Source: Trichaptum fuscoviolaceum
Taxonomy: Eukaryota; Basidiomycota; Agaricomycetes; Hymenochaetales; Trichaptaceae
Assembly (NCBI GenBank): GCA_910574455.1
Contig: CAJSYZ010000007.1
Span: 5,699,974-5,763,973 of the forward strand
Direction: 5' to 3'
DNA: 64,000 nt
Shown here: positions 23,358 to 34,879 of the stretch, one piece after another
Layout of the letters: every line of letters begins with the position of its first letter
Numbering within the stretch: position 1 is the stretch's first letter
Position numbers and translations under genes: made by a program
Notes under the pieces: model-generated
What the model saw: only the letters and a program-made list of their open reading frames with translations
Databases searched by the model: none
Told to the model about the DNA's origin: nothing

Positions 23358-25584
23358 ATGAAGAAGCTCACCAGAAATCTGAAGGATAAAGCGGCTCGCT
23401 CGAAGTCCGACAGAGATAGAAAGTATCTGAAGGCCGATCTAGGTGCAGCCGCTTATCTTCTGCCAGAACCTGTTGGGCTATTTGACGGCAAAGCCTTCAG
23501 AACCAGCTGTGACTCGGACTCGGTGGATGAGGTGTCCATACTATCATTCTCGACAACTGCGACAACAGACGACAACCCTGGAGCGGGCCTAACGATAGAC
23601 AAGTACTTCTACCAGCCAGTCGGTCGGAGGATCGAAAAGATGGCATTCCGAATCTTACTTCCGAGCCTTCCACCCGGCAGGATCCTCAAGTATCTAGAAG
23701 ACTCGTTTCTAAGCAGCTCGCTGGTCGTGTCGAGTGCGCATTATCGGGATAGGTGGAAGCGCCTGCCTAGGATACATGTATATGGACTTAATGCTCTTGT
23801 ACATCAGTTCCAGTGAGTGCGTCACTGAGTGACTTACAGTATACGAAGAAAATCTGACCACTGCTAGATCGAAGTCACGCCACCAATCTGCAGCGGCTCT
23901 ATCAGCTATCATACGCTTAGATCCCCTGAACGAATACCTTAGATCTTTCTTCGCCCATGTCCTGGACTACGAACACTTCAAGCATCATTTCAACATGGTT
24001 ATCAATTTGCAGGACAATAATGCCCACTGGCAGGAGAAGCAGTGTTATCTTCTCCTAATTGCTCTTTCATGGAGATACCCGTTCGACTTAGCCAGCTCAG
24101 GTCTCCCCTTAGCATCTGACTCTTTTGACGACATTAGTTCCGTAAGGCGAGGCCTGCTGAAAATCGTGAAATCATTGCGGTAATGTGTTACATACTATCT
24201 ATTGATTGCACCTCGGGCGATTCTCTCATCATGCTTCTTAGAGCTTCCGGAAGGCACCACCTCTCTGCGATTCGAGAAGCCTACCTCCTCTGCAAGCTAG
24301 CCTTCCGGCTGGTCCCTTCGCGTTTGGAGTACGGGAACCACCGTCATTACCACATCCCCGGATTCTGCGAGACAGTCTACTTCTTTGGCGTATTCTTCCT
24401 GAAGTCCATCCCCGTCCTTTGTCATCTTGCTAGCAAGCATGATTCTGGTGAGGGTGTGCGGGAGTCATACTGCATGATCCTCCCGACGATCCTGCGCTGG
24501 CTGGATTCGATTTTTTATTACTGTGCTAATACGAGCCAGAATGTTGACACGTTCAGCCTGCCTGCGCTGGAAGCTGCTGCGACTATACGTGGATTGCTCA
24601 CTCAGTGCGTATTCACAAATTACTGTAAATCAGATTGTGTCCATACTGAATACGGGGTGATATAGCAACTCAAGTATGGAGGCATTATTCCCTCTATCGA
24701 GCCGGCGAGTACGGGAGCTTCCGACAATATATCGGTCTGTACTCCCCAGGAGAATACGCAATACAGTTAGATATGGAAGTTCTCCGGAACCTCCCATCAT
24801 GCGACCTCAAATCAGGGCTTCGAACGCTAGAACTCATCGCATTCTGGGATCCTGGGATGAATTTGAGCGAGAACTAGAAGTCCTTACCAACACAAATGCA
24901 TATAATAAACGAGATGGTGTGTTAAGCCCTTCTTTTTAACGGAATTATCACAGGGAGACAGTGACCTTACACATTCTTTTACCAGGCCTGTCGAGACAAA
25001 ACCTCAAACAACCCGGGCCTTCACTCGATAACTCACCAATCTCAGGCATACGCGATAAAGAGCGTGCAATATGCCACAATTGGGGCATTTACTTTCGATC
25101 AAACCTCGAATGGGACTGGGACACCGCAAGCTGCATGGAGCGGCTATTCATGCTCCCGGAGGAGATAGGGTCGCCAGCAGCCCCAATGGCCACGGTAGAC
25201 CTGGATGTGATGGATCCGAATACGTGGACCCTCTCTACGAACATGCGGGGAAGGCTGCCGAGGCAGATGAGAGTTGCGTATACATCGGGTACGGGCGGAA
25301 CGAGGTATATGACCTTCGTGCGTGTGGGCAGTACTGGGACATCTGCTGCAGATGTTGAACAGGTAGGAGGCTTTGAACAGGTAGGAGATGGGATGCAGGA
25401 AGACAGGCCCGGGGAGGGTTCAGAGGACACCGCGGATGAGGTCCCAGAGACAGAGATTGTAGTGACGGATAATGGTTTCGGTGGCACGTCCGCAGACACG
25501 TCCAGTCGGGAAGAGGCAATGAAGGACCTCGGGATGGTCAGGGGGAATCAGGTCGACCAGATATCGATCTGCTCATTGGATTAA
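23358..25584 (+). CDS. Family F1 copy 3, most diverged member (659 aa, five exons)
   Basis: Exons 23358-23812, 23868-24179, 24242-24604, 24666-24916 and 24986-25584 sum to 1980 nt in one open frame. Exon boundaries and phases match the other F1 genes. Conserved landmarks: FSTTATTDDNPGAG, YFYQPVGRRIEKMAFRI, ILRWLDS at the end of the exon 3 hydrophobic part, WGIYFRSNLEWDWDTASC, RVAYTSGTGGTRYMTF and the terminal DQISICSLD. Exons 2 to 4 are far less similar to the other copies than those are to each other, yet no lesion is seen, which argues for selection on the protein. The F2 copy expected behind it is absent; satellite DNA follows instead. Function unknown. Confidence 0.72.
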
Positions 25585-26616
25585 GTGTGTTATGAAGCTC
25601 CTCGATTGATTTCACAGTGCTGTACGTGCTTACTCCTTGGTGCAGTCGTGGATGTCTTTGACTATTGAATACATCTTCCGGGCTTTAGCGAGAGGGACGT
25701 CCCTGCAGACTCGGAGACGCTGGACTCGGACGGTGTTCAGAAATCCCCACTAGCGAATTTTCGACTCACAACCGTACACTCCTAGACTCTTCTTCCTCTG
25801 TCCTTTCCCGTGCAGCTTAATATAAGCACGGACATCACGTCGATCTTCGCTCGTAAGTCATTGATGATGTGCTTATTTGCGTTACGGGATGCCTGGGCTC
25901 ATTGGGTGCATACATCAGTATTTGGGCACTCAGGTTACATGGAGGTGAAGATGGTGGTGCGTTGGGATGCGGAGTCTGCTTTCAAGTTCTTGTGGACGTG
26001 AATCAGCTTAGTATGTGAATAAATATAATCTATAGCTTGATTGCGCTGAATGCTTAGGTCACCTTGCGTGGATATGTGATCATCCCCGAGGAGCGTGCGG
26101 TTTAGATTTGGATCGTCTGAAGATCTTCCGACTATACATTTGTTGTGGCTCAAGCATCTGGCTCGTTCTAGCACAGAGGCAAGAATCCTGTCGGCTTGAG
26201 CTCACCTGCTGCAGTTTGGACGCCGTGGTATTCTACATGCTAGTCCATGCACATACATTTGTGCCTAACTCTTTCACAAACCAAGCATGGACCAATCAAA
26301 ATCCGGACGCCGACTCAGAGAAGTGTGTTCACCTCCAATGGCAATCGGAGCTGGAATCAGTGGTATTTCAGATATGTGCATCTCAGCTCTGGTCAGCTGC
26401 GTGGGTGCGTCGTGAGGTGTCCCCGCAAGCTCTCCTTGGCCGAAGACTAAGGCATGCTTGGTTTGCCGAAGCATGGCTCCTCTTATCGCCAACAAATCTG
26501 GCTGTCAAGCTACTCAAACCTTGTAGCAGTTCTGATGCTAGGTTCATGGACTGTCTGGGAGTAGGCTTGAATTGGCACAATGTCCTTTGTCCTGCTGCTT
26601 CCGGTATGCTATGTAT
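25585..26616. other. Unassigned stretch before the satellite
   Basis: No exon pattern and no recognised protein in either strand. Long frames near 26108-26731 are open by chance in C-rich DNA that grades into the satellite. Confidence 0.4.
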
Positions 26617-28160
26617 GTCGGGATCCCCCAGGACCCCAACATGTCTAAGGCAATCCCGAACAGAACCCGGTATACTGAAACCCGAAATCGCGACCTTGGC
26701 TAAGATCCCGAAAGGATCCCCCGCTCTCTGATCCCGGAAGAACCTCTGCTTCGCCATGCATTCTCCTGCTAAGAGTTACGCCCCGCTACAACCTCCTCGC
26801 CCCTGCTTGTCCTCGCCCACGTCTCCTCATCAGTCCCCCGCCTCGTCCCCGTGTCTCGATCCATCCCTAGCCCGCCTCGTCGTTCCCCCGACTCTAGGAT
26901 GATCCCCCGCTCGCTCCCCGCTCCCGTCATGCTCTGTTCCCCGCTCCAGCGAACCCCGTACCTCGCCATAGTCCCGAAGTCACTCACCATAGCCACAGCC
27001 ATAGCCATAGCCTGCCACAGCCATAGCCATAGCCATAGCTATCCCAGACCTCGTAGGTTCTCGACTATGCCCGGATACCAGATCCCGGCCTCGCGTCCAC
27101 AGTCATGAAGTGCAGTTAGGAGATTGATCCACTGCGTCCAAAGCCGACCTCTGTCTGGCCTTGAGTAAGCCAACACGACAGCGGTCAAGGATTGCTGTCC
27201 CGCAATCCTGCCCGGTCACGAACCCTGCCCTGTGCTCGTCCTGCCGCGGTGCCCTAGCTAACCCCTTCGACATCCCGTGCCTCTCGACCTGCCCTCGTTC
27301 GTCCCTAGCCTGCCCCGCCAGGAATCCCGCCTCGCCGCGAACACTGTCAAGCGTCCCCTCTGACAATCCCGCAACCCATGCTCGTTCCTGTCGGGATCCC
27401 CCAGGACCCCAACATGTCTAAGGCAATCCCGAACAGAACCCGGTATACTGAAACCCGAAATCGCGACCTTGGCTAGATCCCGAAAGGATCCCCCCCTCTC
27501 TGATCCCAGAAGAACCTCTGCTTCGCCATGCATTCTCCTGCTAAGAGTTCCGCCCCGCTACGACCTCCTCGCCCCTGCTTGTCCGCGCCCACGTCTCCTC
27601 GTCAGTCCCCCGCCTCGTCCCTGTGTCTCGATCCATCCCTAGCCCGCCTCGTCGTTCCCCTGACTCTAGGATGATCCCCCGCTCGCTCCCCGCTCCCGTC
27701 ATGCTCTGTTCCCCGCTACAGCGAACCCCGTACCTCGCCATAGTCCCGAAGTCACTCACCATAGCCACAGCCATAGCCATAGCCTGCCACAGCCATAGCC
27801 ATAGCCATAGCTATCCCAGACCTCGTAGGTTCTCGACTATGCCCGGATACCAGATCCCGGCCTCGCGTCCACAGTCATGAAGTGCAGTTAGGAGATTGAT
27901 CCACTGCGTCCAAAGCCGACCTCTGTCTGGCCTTGAGTAAGCCAACACGACAGCGGTCAAGGATTGCTGTCCCGCAATCCTGCCCGGTCACGAACCCTGC
28001 CCTGCGCTCGTCCTGCCACGGTGCCCTAGCTAACCCCTTCGACATCCTGTGCCTCTCGACCTGCCCTTGTTCGTCCACAGCCTGCCCCGCCAGGAATCCC
28101 GCCTCGCCGCGAACGCGGTCAAGCGTCCTCTCTGACAATCCCGCAACCCACGCTCGTTCC
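26617..28160. repeat. 772-bp tandem duplication, two copies
   Basis: Unit 1 is 26617-27388 and unit 2 is 27389-28160. Long stretches agree base for base at an offset of 772, with scattered substitutions. Each unit contains a CCATAG hexamer array (26992-27046 and 27764-27818) and is C-rich on the plus strand with many ATCCCG words. Open frames appear in pairs at the same offset only because the DNA is duplicated. Confidence 0.9.
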
Positions 28161-28378
28161 CGGTTGGAGTCCCGTCAAGACTCCCCCACTCGTCCAGATT
28201 GGAATCCCGCTCCTTTCCCCCGCACGATCCCAGTCGAAAACCCGCTCGTTTCCCGCCTCGCGTCCCGTCTCGAATCCCTGCGCAAATCCCCCGCAGGATT
28301 CCCGCCTTCTATCCCGCCGCGACTCCCATCGCAACCCCAGCTAAGTTCCCGCTCTGATTCTCTAAAGATTCCCGCTAC

Positions 28379-28526
28379 GATTCCCGGTCGAAACCCGAAC
28401 TCGATTCCCAGTCGAAACCCGAACTCGAAACCCGGTCGAAACCCGAACTCGAAACCCGGTCGAAACCCGAACTCGATTCCCAGTCGAAACCCGAACTCGA
28501 AACCCGGTCGAAACCCGAACCAGATT
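28379..28526. repeat. 24-bp minisatellite, about six units
   Basis: The unit has the form GA(TT/AA)CCC(G/A)GTCGAAACCCGAACTC, repeated about six times with few changes. It is not a CRISPR: there are no unique spacers. The minus strand is G-rich. Confidence 0.85.
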
Positions 28527-29399
28527 CCCTGCAGGATCCCGTCGCGAATCGCGCGAGTTTCCCGTCGTCCAAGGGAAACCCCTTAGCTTCCCCGCTCCTC
28601 GATGCTAACCTCGTCTTGAGATAGCCCCAGGTGATTGGCCTGGCCACGCACGTGCCAGCTAACTACTGTCCCGGCCCGTAGACCAGATTCCCGCCACCCC
28701 GTGTGCAGGATTGATCTCATTGTCCGCAAGGACTCGAACCTCGTCCTTAGTCGCCCTGCCCCGCGCGCGCCTCGCGATTAGGCTTCGTTACGACATCGAA
28801 GCACCGGCTTCTTCGAAGTTGGTCCCTGTCGATCTCCCGCGACCCTGATCCACGCCAGAAGTTGCCTGCAACTTATCCCGAGACGATGTATGCATTACAT
28901 CCGCCCCCCACGCTCGTTACCCCGCTGCCTGTGCGCCAGCTTGATACCTCGCGCACAATTACATTCCTTTAGTTCTCTTTGTTTCACTTGACCATGCTTC
29001 ACGCTCGTTCCCGTAGATCTTGCCCAGATGTTCCCGCACCGAATCCCGAATCCCGGATTCACGTCACTGTATGCGCGGCCTTCGCCCGCAAGATTGTGTA
29101 ACTAGTTAGTTGCGCGTTTGTGCATGCCCGTTCCCTGTAGATTCTGCCCAGTAGATAAATACCTGTCGCCACCGTAAGGAGCACTCACTTTTGTCCTCTT
29201 GTCGAGTGCTTCCTTAGGTGTGTTTCTGTCTTGTCTCTAGTGTAGTTTTACAATGCTAACTTGTCGAGTGCTTCCTTAGGGAACCTCCTCCTGATACAGA
29301 AGTGTTGCCTTGAGATCCCGGTTATCCTGAGCTCTCTGCTCCCGTCCTGAGCACACCTGCTCTCTGGCTCTCTTGTCTCCGTCTTGTCCCGGATCCCAC
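28527..29399. other. C-rich spacer between minisatellites
   Basis: Continues the TCCCG-rich composition, then becomes more mixed after 28900. A 20-bp word (TTGTCGAGTGCTTCCTTAGG) occurs twice, near 29200 and 29260. No gene supported. Confidence 0.4.
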
Positions 29400-29622
29400 T
29401 CTGCGAATCCCGCCTTGAGTCCTGCCCAGAATCCCGCTCTGAGATTCCCGCCAGAATCCCGCTCTAAGATTCCCGCCAGAATCCCGCTCTGAGATTCCCG
29501 CACGAATCCCGAACGAACCCCGCTCTGCGATTCCCGCACGAATCCCGGTCTGAGATTCCCGAACGAATCCCGCCCTAAGATTCCCGCCAGAATCCCGCTC
29601 TGCGATTCCCGGTCTGCGCGTT
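29400..29622. repeat. 25-bp minisatellite, about seven to eight units
   Basis: Degenerate units built on AGAATCCCGCTCTGAGATTCCCGC. It shares the ATCCCG/TTCCCG words with the other satellite parts, so the whole 26.6-29.6 kb region probably grew from related short motifs. Confidence 0.8.
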
Positions 29623-30039
29623 TCCCCGCGCCTCGACTCTGTTTCCCCGCGCCTCGACTCTGCCTTCCCCGCCTCGACTCTGACTCCGTCCCGTCCTCGC
29701 CTCGAGCCCCCTTGCGTCTCGCCCCCGCCGCCCCGCTTCCCGCGCGACTCCGTTCGCGTTGTAGCGTCCTTAACGGTTCCCTACGCCTTCTCCGCTGCCG
29801 CGCGCTCTCCCAGGCCTTGCCCCGGAAGCCGCTAACGCGCCCCGGCCCCCAGGTTCCCCCCAGGTCGTAACAATGTACGTAGTTTCGATGTGCACCCTTT
29901 AGTATTGAGCTAACGTGCATATTCATACGCCAACATGTATTTGAACACTTGACTGGTGCATTCTCCTGCTACCCATGATCAGTATAGTATCTTGTGCCGT
30001 CTCACATGGTGTTTCCTAAAGCCAGGCTCACTTCTGGTC

Positions 30040-30290
30040 TAGGCATTTCAGTCTGAAATACTATTGCCATTTTATTCAGCCCAGTAAGTAGTGATCACAA
30101 TATCAAATTATTCATGCTAACAGTTGTATAGCCTAGATTACACTCTTTCTTCATATTATGAGCCTACTTACTAATATCAGGTTTTAATTCTCAAGTACAT
30201 ACTTCCTTACTCACCAGTATTCAGCACGTCCTGCACAGCTATTGCTGCTTGTGCATCCTTTTGCACACTTGATTGGTAATTGCGGGATAC
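30040..30290 (+). pseudogene. Relic of the DUF6533-type gene 3' end
   Basis: Aligns with 48686-48930 in block B: the GGCATTT...CAGCCC(A/C)GTAAG exon end and the final (A/G)CGTCCTGCACAG block are recognisable, but the frames are lost. It stands in the same position before an LRR gene as in block B, which fixes one end of the segmental duplication. Confidence 0.6.
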
Positions 30291-30515
30291 GAAACACAAT
30301 CACTCCTAGGCCTAACTGATAGATCGATCGCAAACATAGCCTTTTCACAAGGAAGAGAAGTGATATGAGAAAAGATGAAGATCACGGTTTATGGTTGGAT
30401 TATGGGTACAGTAAAATCGCTCATGTATAGATTGCGCAGCTGTAAATAATATTTTGAATTTACATTCTTCATTGACAGTTTTAATAAATGTAATTTGTAC
30501 TCCGTAGTGCAACAA

Positions 30516-31940
30516 TCAGTGAGTGGTGAAACCGCTCCAAACCTCGTCCACATCATCAAATTCAGCAACCAAAGCGAGGTGCTCCGTGCTAAACCTCAGT
30601 CCTTGTTTCTCCATCAACTCCAGCTGCTCGAGCATCCCGACATCAAACTCAATCCCACATTCGCTGACCACGACTTCAAGGCCCTCGCCAAGACCAGGTG
30701 AGACCCGACTGGATAATCGGGACCACATCATCTTTATCATGCCGTCCGCGAACTCCTCAACGCTATATCCGTCTTTACTTGCAAAAGTACACCTATCGAA
30801 GACGATTTTGCGCAGCTTGTCCAAGCACCCTCTATTTCCGGGACCCCGCACTGAGAGAGTAGACAACATTCTCTCGCTGAGATCGTCACAGCCTGAGAGC
30901 ATCAAAGAGCGGAGGTCGGGAACACGGAAAAGCAATTCAATGATACTGTTTTCAGGTATCAGACGTGATTGAATCTTGAGAACCTCCAATGTACACTTGG
31001 AGCGTCGTAGAAGGTCCTGAATCTCGAGCATGAACCTAGACACATGTTCGTCATTGTCTTCGTTCACAGTTAGTACAACGAGTTGTTGCAATCTCGGACA
31101 TTGAATGCGATTAAGGAAGTTTACGATCGTACCGAGCTGACCCGCCGCAGCGACCACACAAAGGTACCGGAGACCTTCGAGTCTAAGCAGCTGTGCGGGA
31201 GGAGCAGTGCTTCCTGACGCTGGCATGGCGCAAACAGTGAGCGTTTGCACGTTCGGTGCGTTCTCAAGAAGACGCATGCACTGGGCGAGAGACGAGAATG
31301 CCTCCGTATCACCCATGAGGACAAGCTCCAGTGTGTTCAGGCTCGGGAGCGCAGGTGTGCCATTGGGTGCGATGGGCCGCAAGCTGTCGTAAAAGTGCCA
31401 ATCGCCCAGAAGGGAGAGCGTCCTGAGTTGGTGGCTGTCCGATAAGTCGAGACGGGACTGCAAAACTGGGAAGCAGTCCGTGGGCGCCGTAAGCAACAGT
31501 CTTTCAATGCGAGGGAACGGTCCGAACGTGACAAATCGCCCCTGCGAGTTGTCTGTCGAACCGACACGGTGACGCAAGGGTCCGCCAAAGCTGAAGCTCA
31601 GCTCAATTTCCTTCCACCTGAACCGATCTGCATTGATATGATGTGCCAGATAGCGCATGAGATCCATTTCGGTAAAATTAGCTGGCGTATACGGGCCAGT
31701 CCACTCTACTAGATTATCGTCGAAGTACGGTATGCCTGTCGGATGGAACTCGCGTGGATAAAAGGAGATCGATGTGACCTCCTCATTCTCCGAGAACATC
31801 CGATGCAGCAGACTGTTAAACCATCGGGCATCCGAAATGTTGCGTGGCGCCTGCTCCAAAAACGATGTGCGGTTCCCGCGGATGATTTCCTGAGACACTC
31901 TTTGGTTTGGAACGTTGTGGGTGAGAGTGGGCAGAGGCAT
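30516..31940 (-). CDS. LRR-type protein, block A copy (474 aa)
   Basis: One uninterrupted frame on the minus strand. The ATG at 31940 (MPLPTLTHNVPNQRV) was chosen over the upstream one at 32015 because a TATA-like CTTTAAATAC lies 46-55 bp before it and would fall inside the longer frame. From about residue 130 on, irregular leucine-rich repeats are visible (LRTLSLLGDWHF, LNTLELVLMG, VQTLTVCAM, LEVLKIQSR, LRSLMLSGCDDL, LRKIVFDRCTF). Mushroom genomes carry hundreds of such proteins, usually with an F-box; none is visible here. Its paralogue in block B is broken, so this is the only intact copy in the window. Likely a protein-interaction factor, substrate unknown. Confidence 0.8.
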   Translation of the reverse strand: MPLPTLTHNVPNQRVSQEIIRGNRTSFLEQAPRNISDARWFNSLLHRMFSENEEVTSISFYPREFHPTGIPYFDDNLVEWTGPYTPANFTEMDLMRYLAHHINADRFRWKEIELSFSFGGPLRHRVGSTDNSQGRFVTFGPFPRIERLLLTAPTDCFPVLQSRLDLSDSHQLRTLSLLGDWHFYDSLRPIAPNGTPALPSLNTLELVLMGDTEAFSSLAQCMRLLENAPNVQTLTVCAMPASGSTAPPAQLLRLEGLRYLCVVAAAGQLGTIVNFLNRIQCPRLQQLVVLTVNEDNDEHVSRFMLEIQDLLRRSKCTLEVLKIQSRLIPENSIIELLFRVPDLRSLMLSGCDDLSERMLSTLSVRGPGNRGCLDKLRKIVFDRCTFASKDGYSVEEFADGMIKMMWSRLSSRVSPGLGEGLEVVVSECGIEFDVGMLEQLELMEKQGLRFSTEHLALVAEFDDVDEVWSGFTTH

Positions 31941-31985
31941 AATTGATGCTAAGGTATATTTGGTGAGGTCTGCAGGGAATGCGTG

Positions 31986-31995
31986 GTATTTAAAG
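31986..31995 (-). promoter_or_regulatory. TATA-like box of the LRR gene
   Basis: CTTTAAATAC on the minus strand, 46-55 bp upstream of the chosen ATG at 31940. The block B copy has CTTTAATAC at the equivalent place. Confidence 0.45.
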
Positions 31996-32429
31996 CCCAC
32001 TCGATGGAACCACATTTCTCAACCACATCTGCCGCATCCGCCTCGCGGCAAGAAGGCAACTATTGTTCTCTGATGACCTAACAATGAACTCTTAGATCAT
32101 TCTAAATAACACTAATAAATAAATCCACATTACCACACACATTGTCAGTCACTCCTTGTGCATGACCCACCACACCTCCTTATAGATGATTATCGTCGTG
32201 CATCGATGGTGAACCTTTGACAAAGGAAAATCGGAGACACACTCACGGCCCATGAGAGGTAAACCCAAAGAATGATACTTACGCATTTTCAATCCCAAGA
32301 TTTGCTTGAATTATCACCCTGTAATCTGGGCTGGTTGGGCGCCAAAGTCGGTATACACCAACCGTAGTGTCGTCAATTGAACTCTAGAAGGAACACTAGG
32401 CGTCCAAGTTCAAGCCGAATTGGTGTCGA

Positions 32430-33250
32430 TTACGACTAAATCCTTGTGTCCGGGTTTGTACGCTTGTGGGAGGTCCAGAGAGAAGGAAGGTTTTTGCCGC
32501 GTCATCAGCAACTCTTGATCATTGCACAGCGAGCCGGTAGAAGATAAAGTTCCATCTGAGACAGTGAGTGCGAGCGGCGCTTCCTTGTACAGGCTTTACA
32601 GAGGTCTATGCTCATCAAAGAGGACGGTTCAAAGGTGACCAAGGAGGCGTTTATAAGGTCTAATTTATTTCATTGTAGGGCATGCGTCAGTTATTAACAT
32701 GACGATGAGTTTAAAGTGAGCACACACCTCTCTCAGCACCCTTGTATCACACTCCTTTCTTTCTTCTGGACAGGCGACCATGGCCACGGCGCGGGTACCT
32801 GATGTCGATGACTTTCCCCGTGGGCCGTGCTGAGCATCTTTGATGTCTCTGCCCTGCTTGCAAGGTTCACATCGGCGAGTCGTTCTCCACTGCTACTTCA
32901 ACGAGCGCCATGATCTACAGGATCCACGGTGGGTGAGATGATGACTTTGTCCAGCCAGAGGACGTGCGAGTCGAATACGGGAAATGAGGCGGTGAGAGCG
33001 AGCCCCGTTACCGGCCTTTGGTCATTCGGCATGTCATTCGAGGAATGGAGGTGACTGTATGAGCTATCGAAGGAATCGATAAGACAAGAACCGAGAACAG
33101 ATGTGATGAAGTGTACGTTGTTTCTGGCAGGGTATAGCCAGTCCGCGCACTCGCCTGAACCAGCGTAAACCTTGCCTATGGCTCCCCTCGCCATTCGTCC
33201 TCTTTCGCCACCTCCATTGATGCTTCCTCCCCATGTTCGATCTACTCCAG
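32430..33250 (-). pseudogene. F2-like degenerate copy (subtype alpha, block A)
   Basis: Minus strand pieces align with the F2-like copy at 52.2-53.2 kb and, more weakly, with true F2: a segment TGLALTASFPVFDSHVLWLD followed by VIISP matches the lead-in to the first HxT motif, and a later piece carries the MLSTA word. Stops and frame changes are frequent and neither HxT motif can be read. It lies between the LRR gene and F2-A, as its twin does in block B. Confidence 0.4.
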
Positions 33251-33879
33251 GACTCCACTCATGTGCATCTCAAAACGTGACGCCCCTGGCTCTGCTCGGC
33301 TCACAATAAACTGGAAGGTAGCAGTGCTGTTTAAGATGTGACTACGGTGAGGATCTCTGTTATATAGCCCTGATGAAATTGATGAACCAATCGAAGTCAA
33401 GCTCAGGAAAACAGAGCATGCTTCAGTCATAACCAAAAGGAGCTTGTGGGGACACGTCGCAACCATTGATAGAACCAGAGCCATGATTCGCGTAGATGCC
33501 ACTCGGTGCCCCATGGGAGGTGAACACGCTTCTCGGCATCCGGACTCCCCTTGATGTCTTCACCACCTTCCTGAAGGGCCGGGAAGCAGAGCTAAGAGGT
33601 TGGGAGACAATGCTCAGATCAGCAAGTCCAACACCATGCCGCTCGAGCTCAAGCACATCTCGAGTCCGGGCGAGTTCGAGCCAGTCTCATCGAGTGGACC
33701 GGCGGGAGTCCTGGAAACGCGTACATATACGATGATAGGCACCCGTGACGCAGACACGCGGTGATTCACAAAATTGAAGAAGCCTAATTATTTAGCGCAA
33801 TGATGTGATAAAATCCTGTTCTTATTCACGTACTAGTACAAAATCAGCCAATCCAAATCCAGACCCGACATCCCATTGT

Positions 33880-34870
33880 CAGTGTACTCCATCACCAGAA
33901 GCTCGGATCAAATCTCCACCTTCACCACCAGCCCCCATACCCATGCTTCCCATGAGGCAGGTTTGCACCTCACCAACAACATAAGAGCCCGGGGTTACAC
34001 AATGTCCATGCTCACGATGAGCCCCGTGCGGAGCGGGACTTTGGACTGTCGGGTGATGAAGAGCAGCAGGAGTGTCTAGGAATGAGGAAGGTGACATAGA
34101 CGCGGCCACGGTCCCTACGGCTTGTGACCAAGACGGCCTTCCCTCCGTTCCGTGAGTACAGTTCGCGTAAACCATGTTGAGGTCCGTGCAGAACAGCCAT
34201 AATGGACGGTGGTTGCTCATGCGTTGATAAGCCCTGTTGGGTTTGTGATTAGTGGTGAAACAGGGTGACAGAAATGGCCATGCTTAGACACGCACCGCAC
34301 ACCGCTCTTAACCCCCTATTCTCCTCACTCTCATCCGGACCGACGAACATGATGTCCACATCCTTTTCTGCACAGCGCGATGGACAATTTATGTTGAGCA
34401 TTTCTAACAAGGCATAGAGGGGTTCTTTCTCCGGATGTCGAGGGTGCGGGGTCGGTGAGACGTGAGGGGAACAAGGACCATGCTCAACGTCTTCGGTGCG
34501 GGGGCTGTTATACCGAGGGTTGCAGAGTTTCCAACGTTTCCTCTTCTAGCGATTGAATTGACTTCTAGGGACATGACACCAAGTGTCAAGTACTGACTAC
34601 GGGGCAGCATAACGATGCTTTCGTCCAGCCCGGGTATTGGCGGGACACTTGCAAGGCGTACGAGTGAAAGGACTGTACAGCAAAAAAAAGTGAGATAAAG
34701 AAAAGATATGTAGTTCAACGACGTACAGTGTGTTAACCGTGGCCTCGCCTGTCGCGCCCACGACAACCACCATCGTATCTTCTTTCACAACCTCTCCCGA
34801 AACCTGTTTCAATGTTTCCTCCTCGTGCCAATTGCGCTGCGCTCGTCCTTGACATGCACAACGCCTCTCC
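33880..34870 (-). pseudogene. F2 copy A: 2H phosphoesterase relative without catalytic His
   Basis: Minus strand. Exon 1 ends near 34733 at the conserved GTAC donor, but the RPRLTH frame is closed upstream by a TGA. Exon 2 has PPIPGLDESIVMLPRS and then QYLTLG in place of HLTLG. The last exon has LWLFCTDLNMVYAN in place of LHCTLINTV. Both histidines of the 2H site are therefore replaced, by Tyr and Phe. The tail (HGHCVTPGSYVVGEVQ, CLMGSMG) matches the C-terminal addition of other copies. It is either a decayed gene or a catalytically dead relative; the closed first exon favours decay. Confidence 0.6.
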
Positions 34871-34879
34871 GACAACATT

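Noticed and set aside
28379..28526. Possible CRISPR array
   Set aside because: Head-to-tail units without unique spacers in a eukaryotic genome; a minisatellite.
26769..28647. Long open frames in the satellite, appearing in pairs (for example 26851-27108 and 27623-27880, and 27933-28586)
   Set aside because: They are open because the DNA is C-rich and duplicated. Their products are low-complexity Ser/Pro/Arg repeats in several frames at once, with no exon structure.
29276..29926. 216-aa minus-strand frame
   Set aside because: Translation of the 25-bp minisatellite and neighbouring GC-rich DNA; compositional only.
33496..33735. Plus-strand frame with nearly the same product as 53484-53723
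   Set aside because: Shared because block A and B are duplicates with high nucleotide identity here. The equivalent spacers at 14.9, 20.3 and 38.8 kb do not keep it open.
34597..34878. Frame with VVVVGATGEATVNTL suggesting a nucleotide-binding protein
   Set aside because: It is the wrong frame of F2 exon 1. The frame ending RPRLTH is the one that matches the ASCC1/AKAP7 family and is open in F2-4.
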